Under the pieces are notes generated by a model. It was not told the origin of the DNA, did no database searches, and worked only from the letters and a program-made list of their open reading frames with translations. Positions 1 to 11,590 of a DNA stretch of 64,000 nucleotides are shown piece by piece (the stretch's first letter is position 1; the number at the start of each line of letters is the position of its first letter). The translations under genes were made by a program, and so were the position numbers. Source of the stretch: Wolfiporia cocos (Eukaryota > Basidiomycota > Agaricomycetes > Polyporales > Phaeolaceae); contig JACCLO010000010.1 of the NCBI GenBank assembly GCA_029448655.1, forward strand, positions 1,798,001-1,862,000, given 5' to 3'.

Positions 1-620
1 AATGTGGCGCTTCCACTTCCGCGCGGCCGAGAACGTCGAGATGCAAACGTTGATGGGACGCGCACTCGACGTGTAGTTGTAATCGTCAATGCAGTAGTGC
101 TGCATCACCTGCTGCGACATGTCTTTGATAATGCAGTCCTCGCAGAGATATGTGAAATACCATATTCACATGTCTGTACGAGGATTGCAGCTGAGCTTCA
201 GTTGTGATCCGATTTCCACGAATAAGCAGTGCCGGTGCCATTGTACCGCCCCTGAGACAGAAGATGTAGCAAGCTGCGGAACATTCTAGCCATTCGCGAG
301 GTCATCGTCAGCAACCGTGGCGACAGAACTCGAACACGTTCCTGCATCACGCGAGACAGGAGTCGAGGACACCGATGCGAAGCTTGAGGTAACGCGAACA
401 TTGACGCCACGCACGTATGCGGAGAGGTGGAGGCGACTCGGGTGGCGTTTACCACATGAGCATGACACTCGTCCGTGAGGGATGCCTTGCGCGGAATCAT
501 TGATTGCTGTAGAATTCCCACTATTGATGGCAGTCTTGATGTTATTGCCCAGGTCTTCTTTACAGTCATCGCCATTCTGCATGACGCTGACATCTGATGC
601 TTTGATGGTTGATGGTCATA
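1..620 (-). pseudogene. Zinc-finger gene fragment, copy A
   Basis: This is the reverse-strand remnant of the three-finger gene seen intact in copy B. The stretch before the fingers (ending DDDLANG) is readable, but a TAG at 286-288 interrupts it where B continues with QDTPQ. The middle of the protein is shortened compared with B. The finger region continues off the left edge and is frame-disrupted. Upstream sequence beyond about 620 is replaced by an inverted duplication, so the 5' exons are missing. It is judged a pseudogene by comparison with B. Confidence 0.55.
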
Positions 621-685
621 AGGTCTGCTTGTAAACGAATACGCTTTCCATCCCTGGAAAGTGTATTCGCTCACAAGCAGACCTT
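620..685. repeat. 66-nt fold-back palindrome at a repeat junction
   Basis: Two 30-nt arms (620-649 and 656-685) are near-perfect reverse complements, with about three mismatches and a 6-nt loop. Each arm begins or ends with the same 'aaggtctgcttgt' block. The right arm and the following bases to about 703 are the reverse complement of copy B 4,230-4,290. The sequence therefore turns back on itself exactly where copy A loses collinearity with B, which marks a rearrangement breakpoint. Confidence 0.7.
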
Positions 686-1489
686 GGGACCACTCAAGCA
701 TTAGATTAGAATATCATGCAAGATAATATAATCACAAGGTCTGGTAGACGAGTAGATTCTACTGAGCATGGTGACACGAGTCAGCACGGTCTATCTACCC
801 TTTGACCAGCGAGCAGGACCGGAGTTGAATCGCAATTTAGCAAAATGCGACTGGTTGTCTTCTCCCATGGCTGATCCGCGTCTACGATATCCAATCTGGT
901 CAGTCCCAACGATTTTTGCATCCACAGACACGGGGAAACGCACATTTGCATTCAGTCATCTCTGCTGCAAAGCAGCCCGCTCCGCTAAGATATGCGACCT
1001 CGTGAAGTGCGTTGGCGTCGCAGCGCATAGATCTCATGCAATATACATAGTACGTATCTGTTGTTGATTCATGCGCAAGCTATGGTAACGCTGTCGACTT
1101 GGGAATATCACCCAAGCGCCCGCCACGTTAATCTGACGTACAAAACCCGCATCATCGATAAGATACGTGAAGCTCCGAGCTGTCACATTTCGACGCAACG
1201 AGCATGGTCAATAACCGACGTTTGCAAGGAACCAGATCTGCATTGACGTTGTTCGCAAATTGAGGCTTGCGCCGCTAGACCACACCAGGTACAAGAGTTC
1301 ACGACCCAGCAGGTATTTCCCCCCGCAAGATACTCTGTAGGGAGTCCAAACATAGGTGAGCCACCGCAAGGAGAGCGACCAGTGCGTAGCGTAACTGCGA
1401 GCCCAGCTAGGAATCTGTCGAGCGATATCGGTCGACGTCAGCGCCTATCGGGCAAATGCAGTCTTCCCACGTGGGGGGTGCAGTCTGCT

Positions 1490-1843
1490 TGGCCTCCCTT
1501 TGTTACGACCAAAGTTCTAAAAGCTCTTGCAGGCAGTGACTTTGGGCTTGGTAGCAACAAAAATACAACAGTGAAAGGCAACCATCGAAAACCGAATGAT
1601 ATCTATAACGATGCTTTATCAGAACGTCCGTCCCTTTTCTTTCCTGTCTCTGTCATCACGGCCGTTCCTCTTACCAATCCTAGGCCTTATGGTCTCCTCC
1701 TGTGCCTCCGACTTGGATTCGCCCTCTCTATCTGCGTCCTGATCGCCGACGTCTGACGCGCTAACACGATAACACGAGGCTCCAGTCGGAGCGCGTCAGC
1801 GCTTGTACTCCATCACATCACTGCAAGTGTAACGGCATACTGC
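1490..1843. other. Spacer between copies A and B
   Basis: No coding sequence, RNA gene or clear repeat could be recognised here. A plus-strand reading frame at 1,382-1,756 has no recognisable features and crosses the end of the A homology, so it is not called. Confidence 0.4.
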
Positions 1844-2354
1844 GCGCCTTGAAAGAGATATTTGCCTTCACATGCCTTCAACTAACGATTGCGGGATGCG
1901 TAAAGTCCAGTATTATTCACCACCAGGACAGGGGTTGGCACTCGTCGAGATTCGCCACTATGCTACTGATATGAACATGGTCGATCAGCACCTATACGGC
2001 ATGTGTCGTCATTTTTGATCTGTGTATGATGGAGTATCTCTACTTGTGGTTGACTTACCCCTTGTAGGAGAGGCTTGCGATTTGTAAGTTACATAGTTGA
2101 CGTAACTTCGCGAGATCCGTGCGAGCTTCGTAGTCAGGATCTGCTCACGGGTCTCGGCTGTGACAATTAATCCAGTCAGATGCATCTTCTCAGTTGCCGA
2201 TGCCTGCGTCAACAATGCTTCTACAAGTGACCTCCTGTGTGGCCATGACTGGAATCGAATTTCCTGCCATGTATGATTCTTGAAGCGCATCTCCACGCTT
2301 CACGATAAATCTCTCATACTGATCAGCTCGCAGACAGTCCCAGAATGGAGAGCG

Positions 2355-2797
2355 TTGTTAACGCGATACGTTGCGCTTGGGTAGTGCGATGCGATGTGAA
2401 TCGACGCAGCGGGGCGACCTATGTGCAGTCCGGAGGACTGTAGTGACGCGAGTACCCCCTGTCAGTGGATGCTCCAAGGGGAAAGCTTCTCGATGGTATT
2501 CGTACCTGTAGTGGCGCGAGTACGTCCGCGTTACTGCAGCCTGTGTAAGTCAAGGCAAGCACACGCGGGGCGGGGGTACGTACGCGGATGCTCCAAAGGG
2601 TAAACCTCTGAAGCATCCGGATGTGCACCTCCAGTATAAGTGTAACTATGAAGAGCTGAGTATTAGCGTCTTACAGGTGCCTGGTGTAGAGTAGACTAGG
2701 GCGGCAAAATAAATGAGGTAGAAAAATATTTACTGAGCTTTCTAGTGCGCCGACAGCCCCTGACACGGGGCGGCGGCTTCCCGCAGTTGCCGAGATA
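2355..2797. repeat. About 440-bp insertion present in B, absent in C
   Basis: Copy C runs directly from sequence equivalent to about 2,350 to sequence equivalent to about 2,798 (near 15,645). The inserted part contains an imperfect internal direct repeat: 'tgtagtgacgcgagta' near 2,440 recurs as 'tgtagtggcgcgagta' near 2,507, and 'ggatgctccaa' occurs at about 2,467 and 2,586. No clear terminal inverted repeats or target duplication were found, so its nature is unknown. Confidence 0.45.
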
Positions 2798-3378
2798 TCA
2801 ATCGTCCTTGTTTGCAAGGCGCTTTCCGATCTTCGCGGTCACACTGTTTGTTGCGTTATTCGCCTTGTACGCTTACGGGTAAGTAATAGCCCTGTTTGAA
2901 TGGAAGAACCGGCACACAGAACTTGAGTAATTTCACTAGTTGATACAACAATCATGGCTCATGAGATATGCAGTCGACAATGGTGCAAAGCAAGTAGAAA
3001 GTAGACATTAATCCATGACGCAGAGTGTAGAAGATCATAAATATACTCTGTCAAACCTTCAATCGTCATTGGCCGTCAGGCCTTCAGGCCCAAGCATTGC
3101 CTCTTGTTTGCTCTCGTTGTCATGTCAACTCGCATATCATTCCCTCCGGTTTCCCCTCGCTGAATCATCGTCACGGTACCCTCCTGCTCCGTCGAGTATT
3201 CATTGGGGGCCTGTTGTTCGACTTTGCGCCGGTATCCCCTCCTGCTGTATCAAGGCGTCTCCTTATCCAGCTGTAGCCTCGCACTTTGGTGAGATGGATC
3301 CACTTGAAGATTCGTCTTCTGCCTCAGATGCAGTCCCGGTCGCGTGACCACTTTCCTTGGTAGTCGCCTTTCCATTCT

Positions 3379-4997
3379 TTACAGCACTGGTCCCTCTGCA
3401 CTGTCCTCATTTCCGCTCCGTTTTGAACCCTCCACGGCGCGGCAAGACCTGATGTGTCTTTTGTCGTCCCGTCTGAGCCACACACCACATCTCCTGCACT
3501 CGATGAAATTGTCTCGGAGCCTCCAGTGCACAGATTCAACGTGGCGCTTCCACTCCCGCGTGGCCGAGAAGGTCGAAGTGCAAGTGCTGATGGGACATGC
3601 GCCCGACGCATAGCTGTGGTCGTCGATGCAATGCTGCAATACCTGTTGCGACGTGCCTTCGAACCTGCAATCCTCGAACAGACATGCGAATACAGTATCA
3701 GATGGGCGTAGTTCAGCTTCCGTTGTGATCTGATTGCCTGTGTTTCCACGGGTAGGCAGTGCTGGTGCCGGTTGTACTGGCCCTGAGACAGAAGATGTAG
3801 CATGCTGTGGAGTGTCCTGGCCGTTCGCAAGGTCATCGTCATCCATCATAGTGTCAGGGCTCGAACACGTTCCGGCGTCATGCGCGATCAGAGTCGGGGA
3901 CGTCGACGCAAGGCATAGGGTAACGCGAGCATTGGCATTACCAGGACTCGATACTGCGCACGCATGGTGAGAGGTTGAAGCGACCAGTGGGGAACTTTGT
4001 TCGAGGTTGTCATGTGCGTCGAATCCATTTCCTTCGGAGGTGTCGTCCATGCCATCTCGTGTACCGATGGACAGCATTGACATGAGCATGTGCTTGTCCG
4101 TGAAGTGTACCTTGGAGATTGCAATGGAACTATTGACTACTGCAGGACTCGCGCCGTTGATGACAGCCTCGACGGAGTCATTGTTCGAGTCTTCTTCACG
4201 GCGATGGCCATCTCGCATGATATTGACAGTGTCGTTTAATGTTTGAGTGGTCCCAAGGTCTGCTTGTGAGAAAATATGCTTCCCGACGATGCAACATTCT
4301 GTGTTCGAAGGAGAAAGCAGCACAAACCCAGACCTCGGCACGCTGTTATCATCGGAGGATATGGTAGGACGCCCTGTCATAGCTTGCACTGTAGGCAGAG
4401 TAGAGAAGGCATCCTTGTAGCGCAGAGAGTGCGGTACTATATCCACATCCTCTTCATGTATCCCAGGTAGAGAATTCGACGTCGATGGTGACGGAGAAGC
4501 GGCCTCGCTATCATCAATGCGCTGTGATACCCTGAGCACGGGGTCGTCCAATCCCATTGATGAACCACTAAAATCACTTGGCGACAGTTGGTTCACCGAT
4601 GTCAACTCTCCACCAAAGTACTGGCTGCACAGTAATATAGGTCATCCAAGCACTTGCTTCTGAGCGCAAGCAGACACAAACCATTCAGGATCGAGCTCAG
4701 CGTCAAAGATCGGTGATGAACAGAGTGTTGGAGGAGGACCATGATATTCAACGCGCAGTAACCTTGTAGATCTTGATTTCATTGCGCTGGGTAGAAAAGG
4801 CGACGACCTTTGACCAATGACCGTTGCACGGTAACTTATACGAACGTTACGATGTTGTCATCTGAAGAAAAGATCGACGCCACTCACTTGTGAATCTGTG
4901 CTTCGTGCAACACGGATCGACCATAACAGAGATTGCTGTATAGCAAGTTAGATGCACTGGGTGGCGCGATGGTTTTTTGCAATTGAATTCTCGACAT
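3379..4997 (-). CDS. Three-finger C2H2-like zinc-finger protein, copy B
   Basis: Predicted exons are 4997-4888, 4834-4682 and 4624-3379 (110+153+1246 nt; 502 codons plus stop). The introns are 53 and 57 nt with GT and AG ends. Both junctions fall at equivalent places in copy C, which supports the model. The protein is Ser/Asp-rich and probably disordered up to residue 400. Three fingers follow at about 402-482: C-x4-C with H-x5-H (CLFEDC...), C-x4-C-x12-H-x4-H (CPISTC...) and C-x2-C...H-x3-C (CRRC...HIRSC). It ends 20 residues after the last finger; relative to copy C about 10 nt are missing near 3,405, which brings the stop forward, so C-terminal truncation is possible. DNA or RNA binding is inferred from the fingers only. 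The family was not recognised. Confidence 0.55.
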
Positions 4998-7899
4998 GAT
5001 CAGAGAGGACGTAATGGAGCAGGCAACTGAAATTGACGAAAGAGAAGGAGAGAGATATGGAAGGAGCTCGCGCTTCGATCTCACACTAGAGTTGGGCTTG
5101 CAAACTTTCGTCGTTTACTCGTGCGGCTTGACCTTGATAATCCAATGGTTTTCCCGTGTCGACGACGATGAAGTCTGCGATCGTGTTTGAATTCAACATA
5201 CGCCCGACAAAGCGCGTGAGACTTTTGCGTGTGCGTGACCCCAGCAACCGCGGGGGCTGTAGCCACTGATTTCTTGCAATTATAGTCGTCTTCATATCAT
5301 ATATGGGTCAGCGTTTCGAAGAATTAGCTTTCACGTTTCGGTGAACCAATATTGCTATCGCCAATCTAGAGTGTGCACTATGCAGAGGAATGAAATGTTG
5401 AGCAATCACGAGAGCCCTCTCCTGCCGCCACTCATCGCGCCACTCATCCTAAAACGCCGCATGGACTGCTTATCAGCACGTGTCACCCACTGATCATACC
5501 ATTTGACATTCTATCGCGGTGCCGCATATTGCCACTCGAGTGCCACAGCGATCAAATGGAGGCAGGCGTTAGTTTGCTGGCTAAGACATTAGATGTCCCG
5601 TTCTATCTATCATTGTTTCGTGGATGTGCCCCTTTTTAACTCCACTTCTGAATCTACCACTCTCCGCATACCTCGACATAGTCCTGCTGCTCCTTCACCT
5701 CGGCACTTTGAAGTCGCTTTACGATAGGAACCTTGATCGTGCTTGAAATCGCTGCACAGAACATGTGAATCAGTCAAGTCGATACTCGTGCGCAGAGCTT
5801 CTTGCATGAGACCGGTGTAGCCAAATCGGCGAATCGCAGAAGTAGCGCTTGGTCAGTATGCCCCCTGGTATATTTCTCTATGAGAATCCTCCTAATGACT
5901 TACTGTCGTCGTTCGTACAGAAGGATACTACAAGTCTAGCACGAGGTGTGATTGAAATGCCCATTGGCGGCGTTCAGAGACCTGCAACATTGTCACGGTG
6001 AGTAGACAATATTTCAATCGAGGGCCACCGAATACGAGTACGCATGTAAGCACGCGGAGTCGACGTGTCCAATTCTGGTTCTGTGACTGTTATCCTAACT
6101 GGTGCAACTGCTCACTGGTCATGGGCCATCCCATGCTGCACCTTCCATAGTCAATGGATATACCCATATCATATGGCGTTCCTTGTGGCCCATTATCTGA
6201 AGGGCATGCGCACATCTATTGCTCTATGGCAATACTATACATGGTTGCATGGGCTCGTACGGTCCATCTGCCTTGTAATCAGGGAGCAGGGCTATACGAT
6301 CAAGCATTACACGGAATGCAAAAAATGACTTTATGGCTGCTTGGTCACCGGCTATCCATGACAACTGTGAGCGACATCCTCGTTCAAAGGCTGTCTCTGC
6401 TGCCGAGGGCAAGTATATACGAAGCTCGGCCACATGCGTACGACATTAAAAATGTTCTTCTATCATGCAACTACCAGCACTGAGACTTTGTATCGTAGCT
6501 CATAGCTCAGTCACGGTCAAGCAACATGCGACCGATTGTCTTCTCGCATGGCATGACCGCGCCCACTACACCCAACCTGGTTGATCCCAACAATGCTTGC
6601 GTACACAGACACGGGCCAAAGCAGCCAGTCCCGTTCAGATATACGACTTCGCACAGTATGTTGGCATCGCGGCGCATACTAAGCAGCATGCATGGTATAT
6701 ATCTGTTATTTATTAGCTAATTCATGCACGAGCTATGGTAGCGCACTGCGTTGACGTAAGAATATTCTACCCAAGGTAGTTCGCTCGCTCACCGCGTCAA
6801 TCGGGACCGTGTCAGCATACAGTCCACAGACCAGATTTCCAAAATCCACGTCAGCGATACATTATCCAGTTGAGCCTCCAAGCTATCGCGTTTCGATGCA
6901 TGATTAACGTCCAATGTTTGCAAGGACGCAAATCTTCATTGCCCACGTCCGAAAATAAAGTTTGGACTGTCGCCGCCAGACCACACCAGGTATAAAGGCT
7001 TACGACCCAAATAGGTGCTACTCCTGCAAGTCAGAGTACTCTCTAGCGAGCCCAGATACAGGCAAGCCGTCGCATGGAGGAACATCAATGCATAGCATAA
7101 ATTGCCAGTCCAGCTGTGTTGCAATAGGGTCGACGTTGACGTCTATCGGGCGGAGTGTGGGAGGAGCATTCAATCCCACGTGGCGCGCGATCGCAAAGTG
7201 GTGTCTGAGTGCCACCTGCCTCTGACATTGCCCTTGACGATGTGTAAGAAAGTCAACATCTATGTGCGCAGGTGGTGTCTCATATTCATCATGCGCAGGT
7301 TTGGTGAAGCTTTACCTTGATCTAATATCAGAAAGCCGAAGGATGTAATGAGGATGTATCGCAACAGTACGTCAGCTCTACAGCCAATCGGATTGTCACT
7401 TTCTCTGAACCCCTGCCAAGGCTGGGACTCTATAGCCTGGCGCTGGGCGCTTCGATTGATAGCCTATGCAAATCAGCTCTGCGCTGCAGCGTGACGATAA
7501 TTGATACCGTGATTTCAGCATTTATCGCGCTACTCAGGCTGTCGTACCACAGTCGGATTGTGCACATGGCATGGCATATTTTTGCTCGAGAAGTCATGAG
7601 GACGCCTCGGATTGGCAGCGACATAGAGGCTCATGCCTGGTACGCAGATCCGCGAAAATAAACCTTCAATCCATTCACCTTACCTTCAGAAGCTTACCAG
7701 GTGATCTTCTCATCTGGTATGCTCTCGATCAAGGAACATGAGAACGAAATGTCCCGACTGCAGAGTGAAGTACCGCGGACTATGTCAGAGTCCAATGAAT
7801 CATTGTATGGTTAGGTTACAAATCGATGGTACCATCCCTTCAAAATATATGCTACCATACTCTTCCTCCGCAGCTCCAATACCGCCATCACCGCGTCAA

Positions 7900-8404
7900 G
7901 GCAACACCACTCTCACGTCGGAGTTTCCCCGCCAGCAAATTATGTTGGCTGTGGGCTAGTTATGCTCTCACTTCGCAACCAGGAAATTGAGGCACAGGCG
8001 CGTGATAATTGTTTTTCTGTACGTTCGTGCATGCTAGAGATTAGAGTGGGTCTCGCACACATCGGCACTGGCTGAGTGCAAGAGACGGCTCTCTGATCTA
8101 TACTCCGCTATACTTACTACAACATCCTTGTACCTGACTCGTTTCATCATTCAGTTTATTCAGAGCAGGCTGGCGAGCTGTCTATCAGTTGACAAGTCTG
8201 AGAGTGACTGCGGTCGCCGCAATGCGATGTCAAGCAATATGCAAGCGCGGAATTTTTCCATTCACTGGGTACAGCAAATCCAGAACCTATACGGTACTCG
8301 CTACAGGCTACATTCAGATACTAAGCAAATACAGACAGCACGATCCATCCATATAAGGTCCATGTATGAGCTCAAAAGTACGGTGTGGTGATCCCTACCC
8401 CAAA
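7900..8404. other. Non-coding stretch, nothing recognised
   Basis: This lies between the end of the B/C homology and the 3' end of the next zinc-finger gene. Short reading frames only; no RNA gene or repeat was seen. Confidence 0.4.
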
Positions 8405-9532
8405 TCAATGCCCCATCTCCACTTTGTGCTTGTGCAACCGGTCGCTGCGACTGTAGCTCGCAGAGCAGCCAGGGTAGGTACAAGACCGTCTACCCGTGCC
8501 CCAGTGCTGACCCGATTGCAGATGCTTTCTAAGACTTCCCAGCTGAACGGGCCGAGCGCACAGCGGGCATACACCATCATAACTCTGCCGGTGAAATGAA
8601 CGAAGATGTGAGGCGATGTTTTCGATATCCACCACCGTAGGATGTGCTACAGGCGCACAGTCGGCGGTTGCGAACGGACAAATGATGGTATCCCGCGGGG
8701 ATTCGTTGTTAGCTGTCCCCACCGGTACAGAATGTGTCGTCCGTTTACGCGTGGTGACCGACGGATCAGTATTTTTGTGACGGCAATTATCCTGGCCCTT
8801 CTGCGATTTAATACGCTTTCTCGTTTTCAATTTCCCGCTGTCTTTATTGGTCTTTGAGGAACTGCTGTCATGGAGGAATTGAACCGGATATTGAATGGAT
8901 CTCAGCAGGAGAGCTTCAGTCCTGTTAGCACACCGTCAGCATTTTGATGAACGGTACAAGAGAGCTTCGTACAATTTGGGGGACGAATATTCAGTGTGTA
9001 TAGAGCTCCAATCGGGAGAGTTGGTTGACACGACGGGAAGAGATGATGGCGGCCCCTGCCATAGCGATCCCTGAGGGGCCTCAAAGCTATGACTATCCAA
9101 GGCGCTGTTGAATCTATTTTGTGACGCGGCAGCGATATCATGATATTGCACGACTAGACTGAAGATACAGTGCGGTAGAAAGTCGACGATAAATCAGCTG
9201 TTTTAGTCTATCAGAATTGGAAAAGCGACCAACTCGGTGTTGGGGACGTTACTCCCACTTGGCGCATCCAACGGGTAGCAAGTCGACTGCCCGTCAGACG
9301 AACCCCCGCTTATGCTAGGGAGAGGGGGAGCAGCGTCGAAATTGTTCGTCTTGATGGTGTCTAGCGGAGCCACGCAAAGGACCTCTTGTGCATCGGTAGT
9401 GCTGCGAGCGTCGAGTAAGCTGAAAGGGGATCGAAGACAGAGCTCCGGGGAAAATCCGTTGCTGGTGTGATTGATAGATGTATCGCGTCCACGAAACATG
9501 TTGTCCAACAACATTGAGGGAGTGATAGCCAT
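8405..9532 (-). CDS. C2H2 zinc-finger protein, single copy
   Basis: Predicted exons are 9532-9234, 9158-8958 and 8921-8405 (299+201+517 nt; 338 codons plus stop), all in frame. The N-terminal two thirds are Ser/Pro/Asn-rich without recognised domains. A basic stretch (KTRKRIKSQK) precedes three zinc fingers: an atypical first (CPFATADC ... HLRSFH), a second (CPLC ... HLQSGQH) and a canonical last, C-x4-C-x12-H-x5-H (CTYPGC ... HKVEMGH), which ends the protein. This is the architecture of fungal C2H2 transcription factors, so a DNA-binding role is inferred. Intron 2 would be only 36 nt and is the weak point of the model. It is not part of the B/C homology. No second copy was seen in the window. 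Confidence 0.55.
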
Positions 9533-9568
9533 CGGTGAATAAGTGCGTCGAGGTAGAATGGAAAGCAA

Positions 9569-10370
9569 GAAGAAAGGGAGTTGGTCAGTGCGAGTTCAAC
9601 ATGGGACAAACACACCATATCAAAGGCTGGAGAGAGATTTCCCGTGGAACACGAGGCGATGCCTGGCCAAGCTAGCTCTATCGATTCTGGACAATGGCAG
9701 CGGGCGGGCGTCTTTCTGATTTGGCAGACTTGATGTCAGCACTGTGACGGACAGCCAGAATCGACAAGCACGACCAACTCGCCGCATAGGGAACAGCTCA
9801 CTTACTAGTACGAAGACCAAGTGAGCAGCTCCATGGCTCGTGGTCGGGGCAGAATAGGCCTTTGTGGACTACAACTCGGTCGACCTGTGAAGAGGAATAT
9901 GTCGTACAGCGGATCGATTGTGATGCTCACTAGATGAGAGATATCAGGTTCATCTCTGAATCGTATCATTCGTCAAATCGCTTGATGAATACCATAGTAT
10001 CCTGCGATATATTTGTAGCACCGTTCTGTGTTCGCATTGTTCGCCTTGCAACTTTCCGGAGTCGCAATCGCTACAGCTGTCTGTCGCTTATCCATTTTGG
10101 CTCTGCAGAAAGCACCCTGTGCATCCGTACTCATGCATAATTGAGATGCCTCGATATGTCATTGCGCACTAATGGATATTGATATTTCCAGTGCGCAAGC
10201 GTACCCTGTAGGTGGACGCAATCATGCTCTCTGCGCACAACAACAACGGGGTAACGTACACGAGCCATTTGCTAAATATTCTCTATGCGCACAAATCACC
10301 AAGCACCGCATCACCCTGCCCGACGGCATAGGCGACACGAAGAAAGTCGATCAATAGCCTCATTCTTCAG
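9569..10370. other. Non-coding stretch, nothing recognised
   Basis: Only short, featureless reading frames are present. It includes the presumed upstream region of the zinc-finger gene that starts at 9,532. Confidence 0.4.
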
Positions 10371-11590
10371 TCATAGATCGCATAGCATAGCCTCATGATG
10401 CTTAACTTCCCTGCCGATCTCACGAATGGAATCGCAATGCTTTCTCGGCATAGATACACCGTCACAATGACTGCGGGATAGTGATTCGGCGCGGGTGACC
10501 ACGCGTTTGTCCAACTGATCTGATTTAAATTGGCTCCCCTGCGAGTTGGACACATATCTAACAGCAATGAGACGATACTTGGGACTAAGGATTCTATTGC
10601 TCACTTCACAATGGGCATCGCCTTCCATCAGCATACAGTGGCTGAGACATTTGCCCAACAATGGACAGGCGCCTAGTACCTCATCCTCGTGTCAGTCGTT
10701 CCACGCCACTCGTCCTGCCGATATCATGTATCACAAAGTCAGCCGGAATGCAGTCAAACCCCTATCTGACCATAGGCAGAGTTACCACTACCACTCACCG
10801 TAGACTACTCCTCCTACGCTGCTGAAGACTATGCTGGACCCTGGCTCTTCTGACGACATTCCTCGCGGCGCCCCTTAACGGCACGTCGAGTCCGGACGTC
10901 CGGACAAAGGGCAGAAATAACTCTACGCCAGACAACTTCCTCAAAAGAAATCTTACGGAGATGTTTACGTGCAAGAACGCGAGAATTAGCTACTAGGTAT
11001 GTTCGTCTCTAATCTATATCTCTTATCACAAGCTCACGAATGGCAGCGACGAATCCTCGCTGCGGTCGTCGTTTGCCGCCACTCGGTGGCCGCCACATGG
11101 GCAGCCCGAAAAGTTCATGTTTCTCGATACGACATACTGTATTTGTCGGCCAATCATCGGTTTCGAGTTTGCTGAACCTGTTGTCGACTTCGTGCGTTCC
11201 GACAACACAACACTAGGCCTGTGAGCGTCGCAGGTCTATCTTGTGACGGTTCTCAGCACTGTGTCGGGTTGACCTACCTTTCCGTCGCGAGTACCGTTAA
11301 CTAAAGCTCAGGGTTAGGAAGAATATATGGTAGACTAGATGGCACTTCTGGAAGAACGCCACATTCATGGGTCCTTTGATGCATTCCTGCAGTTGCAGGA
11401 AGAAATAGGCGCCGGCACTCAGTCGACGGCAAGTTGCGAGAGGGTGGTGCACCCTTGGGCAAGGGCAAGTCAAGTGACAGAGTCAGCGACAAGGGTGGGT
11501 TCTATACCATCTTGGGTAGCATGGAGCATTGACCACTCTGCATACGGGTCAGGATGGTATGAGCACGGTGTTACAAGAAGTCCGGGAGTT
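10371..11590. repeat. Repeat block D1 (paired with 26,145-27,400)
   Basis: Long collinear similarity to D2. For example 10,470-10,520 matches 26,310-26,360 ('gggatagtgattcggcgcgg'), 10,690-10,720 matches 26,530-26,560 ('gtgtcagtcgttccacgcc'), and 11,040-11,110 matches 26,865-26,935 ('ccgccactcggtggccgcca'). Reading frames are short and not conserved between the copies, so this is treated as non-coding repeat. Confidence 0.65.

Larger units (their letters stand above)
1..1490. repeat. Copy A: truncated unit of the segmental repeat
   Basis: This stretch is a diverged copy of parts of copies B and C. Bases 1-620 match B 3,540-4,260 (the zinc-finger gene). Bases 770-1,490 match B about 6,240-7,200 and C 19,050-20,040, recognisable by shared strings such as the one around 'cccacgtgg' near 1,478. 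The roughly 2 kb that separate these blocks in B are missing here and are replaced by a fold-back palindrome at 620-685. The copy runs off the left edge. Repeat identity is seen directly; the exact right limit, somewhere in 1,490-1,800, is approximate. Confidence 0.6.
1844..7900. repeat. Copy B of the segmental repeat
   Basis: This is about 6.06 kb homologous, in the same orientation, to copy C at 15,172-20,770. Anchors are 1,850-1,990 with 15,180-15,320; 3,060-4,610 with 15,880-17,380; 5,090-5,290 with 17,880-18,060; 6,570-6,690 with 19,390-19,520; and 7,247-7,290 with 20,096-20,140. Small indels are scattered throughout, plus a 440-bp insertion at 2,355-2,797. It carries the intact zinc-finger gene at 3,379-4,997. 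Outside that gene I see no recognisable protein, RNA gene or transposase; several conserved stretches have no assigned function. Confidence 0.7.
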
